Below, in pieces: positions 1 to 6,329 of a DNA stretch of 14,829 bases (positions are counted from its first letter, which is position 1; each line of letters begins with the position of its first letter). The DNA comes from Thermoplasmata archaeon (GTDB lineage Archaea; Thermoplasmatota; Thermoplasmata; Thermoplasmatales; Aciduliprofundaceae). The stretch is taken from positions 1 through 14,829 of the forward strand of contig JAGGTO010000140.1 of assembly GCA_021163705.1 (NCBI GenBank), read 5' to 3'. A model generated the notes under the pieces. It saw only the letters and a list, made by a program, of their open reading frames with translations. It was not told the origin of the DNA and did not search any database. A program made the position numbers and the translations under genes.

Positions 1-11
1 CTCCACAAAAA

Positions 12-23
12 TTTTTAAATATA
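12..23 (+). promoter_or_regulatory. TATA box of the acylphosphatase gene
   Basis: An A/T-only block (tttttaaatata) is centred about 20-26 nt before the ATG at 37. No Shine-Dalgarno sequence lies between, so transcription would begin at or next to the start codon and the mRNA would be leaderless. The upstream BRE region is cut by the window edge. Confidence 0.6.
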
Positions 24-36
24 TCTCCTTTAATCA

Positions 37-318
37 ATGCCTATGAAAGAAGTGAAGGCCCATGTATTTTTCAGTGGCCATGTTCAAGGGGTATTCTTTC
101 GAGCCTTTACCAGGGAGAATGCTTTAAAACTGGGAATTAGAGGATGGGTTCGAAACTTGCCTGATGGCAGGGTGGAAGCCGTATTTGAAGGTCCAAGAGA
201 GAAAGTTGATAAGCTCATATATCTTTGCAGGTACAAGCATCCATATGCAAGGGTGGATGATGTGGAGATAGAGTATGGCGAGCCAGAAGGCTATAAGGAC
301 TTCAGGGTAAGGTATTGA
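37..318 (+). CDS. acyP: Acylphosphatase
   Basis: A small cytosolic enzyme that hydrolyses the carboxyl-phosphate bond of acyl phosphates such as acetyl phosphate or carbamoyl phosphate. The 93 residues span one whole acylphosphatase domain, the usual family length (90-100). Seen directly: the phosphate-binding loop G14-H-V-Q-G-V-F-F-R22 with the catalytic Arg22, then G36-W-V-R-N-L-P-D-G-R with the catalytic Asn40, and the expected alternating strands and helices. A second in-frame ATG at 43 would shorten the protein by only two residues. It is followed closely by the SAM hydroxide adenosyltransferase gene (next ATG 2 nt after the stop), so the two are probably one transcript. The physiological substrate in archaea is not established. 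Confidence 0.95.
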   Translation: MPMKEVKAHVFFSGHVQGVFFRAFTRENALKLGIRGWVRNLPDGRVEAVFEGPREKVDKLIYLCRYKHPYARVDDVEIEYGEPEGYKDFRVRY

Positions 319-320
319 AA

Positions 321-1055
321 ATGATAACCATCACCACAGATTTTGGATACCAGGATCATTATGTTGCCGTTATGAAGGGTGTAATTCTCAAAATAAATCC
401 TGAGGTAAAGATAGTGGATATCACTCATGCGGTAAGGAGACATGATATAAGGCATGCTTCCTACATTCTTAGATGTATACTTCCATATTTTTCAAATGCT
501 GTTCATCTTTTTGTGGTGGACCCGGGGGTGGGAACTGAAAGGAGAGGTATAGCTGCAAAGCTCAAAACTGGATGGTTTGTTGGCCCTGATAATGGGATCT
601 TGACCTTTGTGCAAGAGGAAGTTGAGGAGGTTTATGAGATTTTGGCAGAAGAGAAAAGTACAACATTCCATGGTCGTGATGTGTTTGCACCTGCGGCTGC
701 CAGAATAGAGATGGGAGATTTTTCCATGCTTAAAAAAATTGGGAAATTTGTGAAGTTTCCATACAGGAGGGCAAGAAGGGATGGAAGCATAATAAGGGGA
801 GAGATTCTTCATATTGACCATTTTGGAAACATTATAACCAATATACCTCAAAGAATGGTGAAAGATGCACATTTCATTCAGTTGGAGAATACGAAAATAA
901 GAATGGTGAAATCATATGGATACGCCAGGAAGGGAGAACTTATAGCCCTAATAAATAGTGAAGAGCTTTTGGAGATAAGTGTAAATCAGGGTGCAGCCTC
1001 TGAAAAGCTCTCCTTAAAGCCGGGAGATTCTATTGAAATTGAACTCATTCCATAA
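321..1055 (+). CDS. S-adenosyl-L-methionine hydroxide adenosyltransferase (DUF62/SAM-AMT family)
   Basis: The family (PF01887) is related to fluorinases. Its archaeal members use hydroxide to split SAM into adenosine and methionine. The 244 residues match the usual size. Visible motifs: T5-T-D7-F-G at the N-terminus, V65-V-D67-P-G-V-G with a nearby R74, G88-P-D-N-G, H117-G-R-D120, D166-H-F-G-N and a C-terminal N-S-E near residue 212. D67, R74 and H117 correspond to the Asp-Arg-His set described for the Pyrococcus horikoshii enzyme (aligned from memory). I chose the ATG at 321 over a TTG at 315 because the family normally begins MI(T)xxTDFG. It lies 2 nt after the acylphosphatase stop. Its 3' end overlaps the convergent coiled-coil gene by 11 nt. 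The role in the cell is uncertain; SAM disposal or adenosine production is the usual suggestion. Confidence 0.93.
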   Translation: MITITTDFGYQDHYVAVMKGVILKINPEVKIVDITHAVRRHDIRHASYILRCILPYFSNAVHLFVVDPGVGTERRGIAAKLKTGWFVGPDNGILTFVQEEVEEVYEILAEEKSTTFHGRDVFAPAAARIEMGDFSMLKKIGKFVKFPYRRARRDGSIIRGEILHIDHFGNIITNIPQRMVKDAHFIQLENTKIRMVKSYGYARKGELIALINSEELLEISVNQGAASEKLSLKPGDSIEIELIP

Positions 1056-1629
1056 CTTCGCTTCCTTCAAGAACTTCCGCACTTTTAAGATATCTCTCGG
1101 CATCATCCTCATATGTTTTGTACTTCTCGTAGTACTCTGCTGCCCTGGCCTTGTATTCTGCCATCTTTTCCACAATTTCCGCCTGTTTTTTTCTCAATCC
1201 GCTTATTTTACTCTGTACCGAAGAAATTTTAGCTTGCAGTTTGGCTATTTTAGCTCTTAAAGATTCAGATTTTTTTATGGATTGGGATGAGTTGAGAGAA
1301 TCTTGATAGGCTTCAATCTTTCTCTTCAACTCCTTGATCTTTCCCTTTTCTATGTTCTCTTTCTCCTTATATCGAGCCTTCTCTGCCTGATACCTTGCAA
1401 CCTTTTGCATCTCTCTCTTGTATTTAGCATAATAAACTGCCGCTTTCTTTTTGTATTCGGCAGCACGTCTTCTCAGCTTTGATGCCTCACGATATCTTGC
1501 AAGCCTATTTTTTTCCTCGTATGCCTCCTTTTTTGTGGGAGCTTTAAGCTCTTCGTAGGCCGCATCTCTCTCATGCTCTTCTTCAAAAAGCTTCTCGTAT
1601 TTTTTCTCTTTCTCCTCCTCTTCGCCCAT
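1045..1629 (-). CDS. Highly charged coiled-coil protein with two Tyr-rich blocks
   Basis: I do not recognise a family. The 194 residues are almost all predicted helix, very rich in Lys, Glu, Ala, Tyr and Arg, with no signal peptide or membrane segment. From L124 to V186 the chain runs in nine unbroken heptads; core position 1 is L, L, V, L, I and then Y, Y, Y, Y. An earlier helical half (about 40-110) also repeats Tyr every seven residues (59, 66, 80, 87). The blocks at residues 57-80 and 157-180 match each other closely (AEYKxxAAxYYxKYK, then RY). A short Ser/Asn-rich break at 111-122 could be the turn of a helical hairpin. The start is ATG at 1627-1629 with GGTGAGG just upstream. The gene is divergent from pfkB and convergent with the SAM enzyme. 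A structural or scaffold role is only a guess from composition. Confidence 0.85.
   Translation of the reverse strand: MGEEEEKEKKYEKLFEEEHERDAAYEELKAPTKKEAYEEKNRLARYREASKLRRRAAEYKKKAAVYYAKYKREMQKVARYQAEKARYKEKENIEKGKIKELKRKIEAYQDSLNSSQSIKKSESLRAKIAKLQAKISSVQSKISGLRKKQAEIVEKMAEYKARAAEYYEKYKTYEDDAERYLKSAEVLEGSEVME
1090..1461 (-). repeat. Pair of similar 24-residue blocks inside the coiled-coil gene
   Basis: The codons for residues 57-80 (1390-1461) and 157-180 (1090-1161) encode matching Tyr/Ala/Lys-rich segments with an offset of exactly 300 bases. The protein similarity is clear (Y59/Y159, Y66-Y67/Y166-Y167, K69-Y70-K71/K169-Y170-K171, R79-Y80/R179-Y180). The DNA has drifted, so this is an old internal duplication or convergence within a heptad pattern, not a recent repeat. 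Confidence 0.6.
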
Positions 1630-1655
1630 TACCTCACCTTGTAAAGATATGGAAG

Positions 1656-1669
1656 CATATATAAATAAA
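1656..1669 (-). promoter_or_regulatory. TATA box of the coiled-coil gene
   Basis: On the minus strand this reads ttatttatatatg, about 30-40 nt before the ATG at 1629. A start of transcription near 1637-1640 would leave a leader of roughly 10 nt that just includes the GGTGAGG ribosome site (about 1632-1638). The element is A/T symmetric and could also be read on the plus strand toward pfkB. Confidence 0.55.
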
Positions 1670-1705
1670 GGTTGCGTTTTTGATCCCGGTATACATTTTG
1701 AATGG

Positions 1706-1731
1706 AAAAATTAAATAAAAGAGGGGATGAT
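1706..1731 (+). promoter_or_regulatory. TATA-like box and ribosome site before the PfkB gene
   Basis: The A/T block aaaaattaaataaaa (1706-1720) is centred 26 nt before the ATG at 1740, which fits a leaderless start. However, GAGGGGATGAT (1721-1731) lies 8 nt before the same ATG and looks like a usable Shine-Dalgarno sequence, which would need an earlier transcription start, for example from the A/T block near 1660. The sequence alone does not decide between the two. An out-of-frame ATG at 1732 is ignored. Confidence 0.4.
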
Positions 1732-1739
1732 ATGGCAGT

Positions 1740-2564
1740 ATGCCATACCTTCTCTATTTCGGGCATGTGAATATTGACACAATTTTGAGGGTAAGAGATT
1801 TACCTGAAAGAGGTGAGAGCAGGGAGGTAGTGGAGATCAAAGAAAGGACGGGAGGTACAGCCTACAATACATATAAAAGCTTGAGAGCCCTGGGTGTTCC
1901 TGCGCACATCTTCACGGTGGTAGGTAAAGATTTCAGGGAAAAGCTTGAAGGGATAATAATTAGGGGAGAAATTACGCCAAGATGCTGGATAGTCACCGAT
2001 GGAAGAGAACAAACTGCATTTGTATATCAGGGACTATGGAAAAAGAAAGATGCTCTCAATATTCCAAGAGAGAGGTTAAGAGACTACGAGATTCTCCATT
2101 TTTCCACGGGTAACCCCCATTTTTATTTGAAGGTCGCCAGGGAGGCAAAAAAGATGGGTATAAAGATAGGATTCGATCCCTCACAGGAAATTCATTATAT
2201 CTACAATCGGGAAATTTTTAGAGAACTGCTGGAGCTTGCAGATTATTTCTTCTGTAATGAAAATGAGTATGAGAAGGCTGAAAAATGGGCAGATGATATT
2301 CTTAAAAAGAAAACAGTGATTCGCACTGAAGGGGAGGATGGAGCATCCCTATATCTTCCTGAGAGAGGATGGAGCCATTATCCTGCGGAAAAGGTGAGGG
2401 TAGAGGATACAACGGGTGCGGGAGATTCGTTCCGGGCAGGTTTCTATGCAGCCCTGTATAGAGGCAAGTCGCTGGAAGAATGTGTTAAATATGGTAATAA
2501 GGTTGCAGGGAAGGTGGTATCAAGCTCCATTTCTTACTATATAGGTACCTGGGAAGAAATCTGA
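1740..2564 (+). CDS. PfkB/ribokinase-family sugar or nucleoside kinase
   Basis: A cytosolic ATP-dependent kinase of the PfkB family, which phosphorylates a hydroxymethyl group of a sugar, nucleoside or related alcohol. It has 274 residues, slightly short for the family (usually 290-320). Seen directly: an N-terminal strand with G8-H-V-N-I-D13, the substrate-side G38-G-T-A-Y-N, and the C-terminal signature D223-T-T-G-A-G-D229-S-F-R-A-G-F, which holds the anion hole and the catalytic base D229. The Arg in SFRAGF is at a position that is more often a small or hydrophobic residue. The substrate cannot be told from sequence; archaeal relatives act on fructose, KDG, ribose or nucleosides. It is divergent from the coiled-coil gene. 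Its stop lies one base from the stop of the convergent Cas4-like gene, and nearby genes give no pathway hint. Confidence 0.9.
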   Translation: MPYLLYFGHVNIDTILRVRDLPERGESREVVEIKERTGGTAYNTYKSLRALGVPAHIFTVVGKDFREKLEGIIIRGEITPRCWIVTDGREQTAFVYQGLWKKKDALNIPRERLRDYEILHFSTGNPHFYLKVAREAKKMGIKIGFDPSQEIHYIYNREIFRELLELADYFFCNENEYEKAEKWADDILKKKTVIRTEGEDGASLYLPERGWSHYPAEKVRVEDTTGAGDSFRAGFYAALYRGKSLEECVKYGNKVAGKVVSSSISYYIGTWEEI

Positions 2565-2565
2565 G

Positions 2566-3534
2566 CTAGGCCAGTCTCTCCGGGCAGATATCTCGTCTTG
2601 AGCAATGTAAGCATTTTCCCATTCTATTATGATTACGGTGCACTTCCCCAGTTTTAAGTGCACATCTCATCTCATCAACTTTCTTAAGAAGTAGCTCCTT
2701 CAATCCTTTATCATAGTCGATTTTGTAAATCATATTTCCATATTTGAGGAGGCCATATGGAGGCGCTTTGAAATTATCCTCAACCAGGAGCATATAGGCA
2801 GTTAGTTGCATTATATGGGAGAATAAAGGTCCCCGCGGAACACGACCTGTTTTTATCTCGATAGGTATGTAATCCTCCCCCATTTTTATAAGGAGATCGG
2901 GCCTCCCCCATATGCCATATTTTTCACTTTTGAGTAAGGGGCTTCTCTCAAGATCATCCACATATATTATTTCCCCATTGGGTAATTTGAGCTCCCTTCG
3001 AAGCTTATTATATCTTATCTCTCCTTTAAGTGCAAGGTATAGAAAGTATGTGGCAAAAATAAGCCAGAGAAGAGAGGATATTTCAAGAAGATAGCCCATC
3101 AGATAATTTGGTGGAAGAACAAAAGTCACCGCAAAAATGGAAAAGATGGTGGCGGAAGAAGAGGCAATAATCATCAATTTTCCCATGGGTTTGGAATTCT
3201 CCACATTGCTCTTTTCATATTTCCAGAGGAAGTAGAGGGCCAGGAGGAGCCAGAAAATCGCCAGAGAAATGAAGACCTTACCAAGAAGGATTGATGTGTA
3301 AAAAAAGGCAAAACCCAGAATAGCAATGATGCTTGCAGCCAGAGAGTAGTACATAATCATACTTTCCCAGGCCTTAATCTTTCTTCTCTCTCCTCTAAGT
3401 TCTTCTATTTTCTTTCCAATCTCTCTATGTTTTCTGACCCCCTCACTATTTTTATTTCTCTCATTTCTGCTTAGCCACCAGCTTAGTGGACAGTACGAGT
3501 ATTTCTCAATATCCCCTGCTGATATATAATCCAC
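2566..3534 (-). CDS. Cas4/Dna2-like iron-sulfur nuclease with four inserted membrane helices
   Basis: The 322 residues combine a RecB-type PD-(D/E)XK nuclease with an internal membrane region. The N-terminus (1-58) has D8-I-E-K-Y-S-Y-C15-P, typical of Cas4-like proteins, and a possible motif-I His36. Residues 59-104 and about 119-169 form four hydrophobic helices as two hairpins, so both ends stay on one side. The nuclease core follows: G210-R-P-D213, E226-I-K228 and Q243-L-T-A-Y. A C-terminal C308-x2-C311-x5-C317, with C15, would bind a 4Fe-4S cluster. Family knowledge: Cas4 and Dna2 cut single-stranded DNA ends. No cas genes or CRISPR array are in the window, so a CRISPR role is unsupported. 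The start is GTG at 3532-3534, with an aaatatt box about 23 nt upstream. DUF2070 lies 38 nt upstream on the same strand. An inactive membrane sensor is an alternative, although the catalytic residues are intact. Confidence 0.8.
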   Translation of the reverse strand: MDYISAGDIEKYSYCPLSWWLSRNERNKNSEGVRKHREIGKKIEELRGERRKIKAWESMIMYYSLAASIIAILGFAFFYTSILLGKVFISLAIFWLLLALYFLWKYEKSNVENSKPMGKLMIIASSSATIFSIFAVTFVLPPNYLMGYLLEISSLLWLIFATYFLYLALKGEIRYNKLRRELKLPNGEIIYVDDLERSPLLKSEKYGIWGRPDLLIKMGEDYIPIEIKTGRVPRGPLFSHIMQLTAYMLLVEDNFKAPPYGLLKYGNMIYKIDYDKGLKELLLKKVDEMRCALKTGEVHRNHNRMGKCLHCSRRDICPERLA

Positions 3535-3572
3535 AGAATAAATAAAGGGTGGGAATATTTCAAACTTTTGAC

Positions 3573-5285
3573 TTAAAAATAGAAAAAGAGAATGAAAACA
3601 ATGAGGGAGAGAATGAAACTTAAGCTAAGAGAAAGCGGAGCTATTATTTTTGCCCTTCCCACACTCAACCTGGTAATCTCGGTAAGCTTGTGCAACTGTC
3701 CCCTGCTTGCCATATTTAGCTTCACAAATTCTGTCAATGCCTCCACTTTTACCTCCTCTATATTCTCTACAGCCTTTTTAAGTGTTGAAATTATTTTACC
3801 AATTAGAAGATCCCAGCTATCTTTATCTCCAATAGGATTGAGATCTAGGAAATTGTAGTTAACGATATGGTTGTCAGTGGAGAAAATTTCAGCTTCGTCC
3901 ACAATCTTAAGAGCTTCAGTCCTTATTCTCTCCCTTAAGCCCTTCTTTATATTATTTCCATCCAGCAATATGTAGGCTATCCTCCTATCCCCATATTCAA
4001 ATACCACAGTTCTTATACCTCCTGGCCCTATGCTCTTCCCCTGAATTCTGGAAGATGCAAAACCCATTTTGATTGGCTCATCTGCTTTTAGCTCTTTAAG
4101 CATCTTTTTTATAATATTGATCTCATGGGCACTTAAGGTAAGAGGAAGAGCATTCTCGTCAAAGTTATTGTGGGCATCTACCACGGCAGCATCTTCAAAG
4201 AAGTTCAAAAGTTTTCTGCGTATGGTCATCCCTGCACGAAAATCAACATCGTCGAAAAATCTTTTACTTGGAATGAGAAAAATGAGTGCGTAGTTTCCAA
4301 AAATTTGAGTTGCAACTTCAATATTTCCAACATGGAATCTTTTGAAATCACTAAATCTATCGTATTTTCCTCTCCCACTGTATTTTTTTATGATATTGGC
4401 TATTTTTTTCACATCTTCCTCGGTGGCTATATTATCATCATGTGTTGTAGTGGTGTGAAACACAAGTAAATTGTTGAGTCCTGTGTATTTTTCCAATTTA
4501 TTGGGTATGTCGCTCCCCCCCACACTCCCAAATGGTCCGGGATGTATGTAGGGAAAGACAAACATGGCTTTGAGCGAGCCATCACTTCGATGGAATCCCA
4601 GAAGCGTAATGGGCACCTCTCTCTGGGAGTATATGTTTTTAAAAAATCCATTAAGCTCATGTACCTCCTCCCTTTTGTTCTTTGACATATAATTCACAAA
4701 GGAAGAGAGAAACCATAGGGGATTCTCACCAAATTCTTTTACAAATTTGGACACTGAAAATCTTAGAGTGAGATGAGCTGCAAACCAGTAGAGGAATGTG
4801 GAGATGAGATATGGGTATAAATACTCTCTGAAATAAAGGAGGGCTATAATAATGTATATGAAGTTGTAAAGAACCCCCATGGTAAGATTGAGGGGTTTTT
4901 TATCATGCATGAAGACAGCGTATATGATATGTCTCAGATAAACCAGGGAGGAGAAGGCCAGAAAGAAGGAAAGGAAGAAGGGAAAGAATATTCGAAATAT
5001 TATGAAAAGAAGAAGTGAGAAGAAGAATACGAGTACATTGAGACTTGAAATTCTTCTAAGGGGGAAATAGGTATGCGTCAGTGCGGTTATACCGTAATCT
5101 ACGAAGGTTATGAGCACGTAGGGAAGAAGAAAAAGGAAGATTGCTTTTATAAAATCCAAGGAGATAATATATGAAAAAAACAGGATGAAGATAGTGGAGG
5201 TTATGAATGTAAATGGAAAAGAAGGCATTTTTCTGGGGAGATGTTTTCGAAGCTCCAGAACATATTTTTCCTCCTTCTGGGTCAT
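3573..5285 (-). CDS. DUF2070 archaeal membrane protein with a large soluble domain
   Basis: This is a family of archaeal membrane proteins of unknown function (about 570-600 residues; here 570). Residues 22-175 hold roughly six hydrophobic helices, and residues 547-569 form one last helix at the C-terminus. Between them lies a soluble domain of about 370 residues with several conserved-looking His/Asp clusters: H248-P-G-P-F-G, H277-T-T-T-T-H282-D283-D284-N, D370-A-H372-N and D471-N-H473. These resemble a metal-binding or hydrolase site, which is my inference. The start is ATG at 5283-5285, directly after a three-codon ORF that has its own strong ribosome site. The gene sits between the UPF0104 gene (36-nt gap) and the Cas4-like nuclease (38-nt gap) on the same strand, so it may be part of a membrane-associated operon. 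Function unknown. Confidence 0.88.
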   Translation of the reverse strand: MTQKEEKYVLELRKHLPRKMPSFPFTFITSTIFILFFSYIISLDFIKAIFLFLLPYVLITFVDYGITALTHTYFPLRRISSLNVLVFFFSLLLFIIFRIFFPFFLSFFLAFSSLVYLRHIIYAVFMHDKKPLNLTMGVLYNFIYIIIALLYFREYLYPYLISTFLYWFAAHLTLRFSVSKFVKEFGENPLWFLSSFVNYMSKNKREEVHELNGFFKNIYSQREVPITLLGFHRSDGSLKAMFVFPYIHPGPFGSVGGSDIPNKLEKYTGLNNLLVFHTTTTHDDNIATEEDVKKIANIIKKYSGRGKYDRFSDFKRFHVGNIEVATQIFGNYALIFLIPSKRFFDDVDFRAGMTIRRKLLNFFEDAAVVDAHNNFDENALPLTLSAHEINIIKKMLKELKADEPIKMGFASSRIQGKSIGPGGIRTVVFEYGDRRIAYILLDGNNIKKGLRERIRTEALKIVDEAEIFSTDNHIVNYNFLDLNPIGDKDSWDLLIGKIISTLKKAVENIEEVKVEALTEFVKLNMASRGQLHKLTEITRLSVGRAKIIAPLSLSLSFILSLIVFILFFYF

Positions 5286-5308
5286 TTATCCCACCATAAT
5301 ATCCTCCC
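5286..5308 (-). promoter_or_regulatory. Ribosome site with a three-codon ORF before DUF2070
   Basis: On the minus strand GGGAGGAT (5308-5301) is followed 3 nt later by ATG GTG GGA TAA (5297-5286). The DUF2070 ATG then comes immediately and in the same frame, giving TAAATG. The strong ribosome site is badly spaced (15 nt) for the DUF2070 ATG but close to the tiny ORF. A second, weaker GGTGGGAT lies 3 nt before the DUF2070 ATG. This may be a minimal upstream ORF with reinitiation, or chance. Confidence 0.4.
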
Positions 5309-5321
5309 TATTTATTTCTTC

Positions 5322-6329
5322 CTATTTACCCTTGCTTATGTAATGAACTGTGTATATCATCCCTCCAAAGAGATTGAGGTAGAATGTTAAAACTCTCCAG
5401 AGAATTACCAAAGCTCCTGTTATATCAGGCTGCAATTTCTGGGAGTAAAGGAAATAGGCAGAGAATTCCGCCAAACCGCTACCTCCCGGTGAGATTGGTA
5501 TTATGGTAATGAGCAGTATAATCATCTGAAATGTTATGGAAAGAAGCCAAAATGGAGGATAACCCATAGCCAGGAGAATGAGAGAGGGTATGGTAAAGTC
5601 TGCAAACCACATGATGGCAGTGGCCGACATGGCAGCTATAAAATGCACTTTTTTTCTCTTGAATATCATAACTACACTCTTCACAAAGGTGTCAAATTCC
5701 TTCTCCGCCTTGTGAATAAGTCTCTCCCTCCTATCCTCTCCCTTTATGAAAAACTTTAACAGTTTCTCCAGTTTTTTAATCTTTCTTTTGATTTTTGAAG
5801 CATTGTAGATTATGTAAATTAGAGCCAAACCGCCAAGGAGAAATAAGCCTATGGCCACAAGCAACTCCATAGCTATATCCTCCAGATTTATGCTTATACC
5901 CAGAAGGAGAATAAAGAGGGGCAGAGAGACAGCAAAGAATATAAAATCCAGGAGCCTTTCAGAGAGGGTAAGGGCAGTTGCATCTCCGCTACTTAAATTT
6001 CCCTGAGAGAGCATGTATATCCTGGATGGCTCACCCCCTATAGAAGAAGGAGTTACAGAGGCCATAAAAAGATTTACCATCACTATTCTGAATGCCCATA
6101 TTATGGAAATATTTTCACCAAGGGCATGGGCCATTATCTTAATTCTCACTGCCCAAAAAAGCCAGTGAAGAAAATGCACGAGGATTATTATAAGAAAAAA
6201 CCAAAGGGGAATTGATAGAATCAGGGGAATTGCCTTTTTGGTGGATGAAAATGCGAAAATAATCGCAAGGGAGCCCATACTTATGAGAATTGATGCCACA
6301 AGCCATTTTCGCCACTTTTTCAAGTCCAT
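5322..6329 (-). CDS. UPF0104 / lysylphosphatidylglycerol-synthase-type membrane protein (flippase-like)
   Basis: An integral membrane protein of PF03706, the membrane part of bacterial MprF; free-standing archaeal copies are thought to move or modify lipids or lipid-linked sugars. The 335 residues contain about seven or eight hydrophobic helices (for example 9-27, 37-57, 125-145, 153-175, 231-255, 262-280, 305-330). Family signatures are present: T93-P-S-S-I-G-G-E-P-S-R, S123-E-R-L-L-D-F, S280-P-G-G-S-G-L-A-E-F and L310-W-R. A basic loop at 179-227 is probably cytosolic. No aminoacyltransferase domain is attached. The ATG overlaps the end of the upstream glycosyltransferase gene by 10 nt, with GGTGAT 6 nt before it inside that gene. 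Expression should therefore be tightly coupled, and the two products probably act on the same substrate. Confidence 0.88.
   Translation of the reverse strand: MDLKKWRKWLVASILISMGSLAIIFAFSSTKKAIPLILSIPLWFFLIIILVHFLHWLFWAVRIKIMAHALGENISIIWAFRIVMVNLFMASVTPSSIGGEPSRIYMLSQGNLSSGDATALTLSERLLDFIFFAVSLPLFILLLGISINLEDIAMELLVAIGLFLLGGLALIYIIYNASKIKRKIKKLEKLLKFFIKGEDRRERLIHKAEKEFDTFVKSVVMIFKRKKVHFIAAMSATAIMWFADFTIPSLILLAMGYPPFWLLSITFQMIILLITIIPISPGGSGLAEFSAYFLYSQKLQPDITGALVILWRVLTFYLNLFGGMIYTVHYISKGK

Noticed and set aside
147..156. ggttcgaaac resembling a tRNA T-loop
   Set aside because: It lies in the acylphosphatase coding frame, and no matching acceptor or anticodon arms surround it.
492..872. Minus-strand open frame of 126 codons opposite the SAM hydroxide adenosyltransferase
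   Set aside because: It lies entirely antisense to a gene with clear family motifs, and its product is low-complexity with no domain pattern.
1045..1629. Coiled-coil protein as an ATP synthase stalk or SMC-type subunit
   Set aside because: It has no nucleotide-binding motif, no partner subunit genes and no family signature; heptads alone do not assign a role.
2566..3534. Reading the Cas4-like gene as evidence for a CRISPR-Cas locus
   Set aside because: No repeat-spacer array and no cas1, cas2 or effector gene is visible on either strand. Stand-alone Cas4-like genes are common in archaea.
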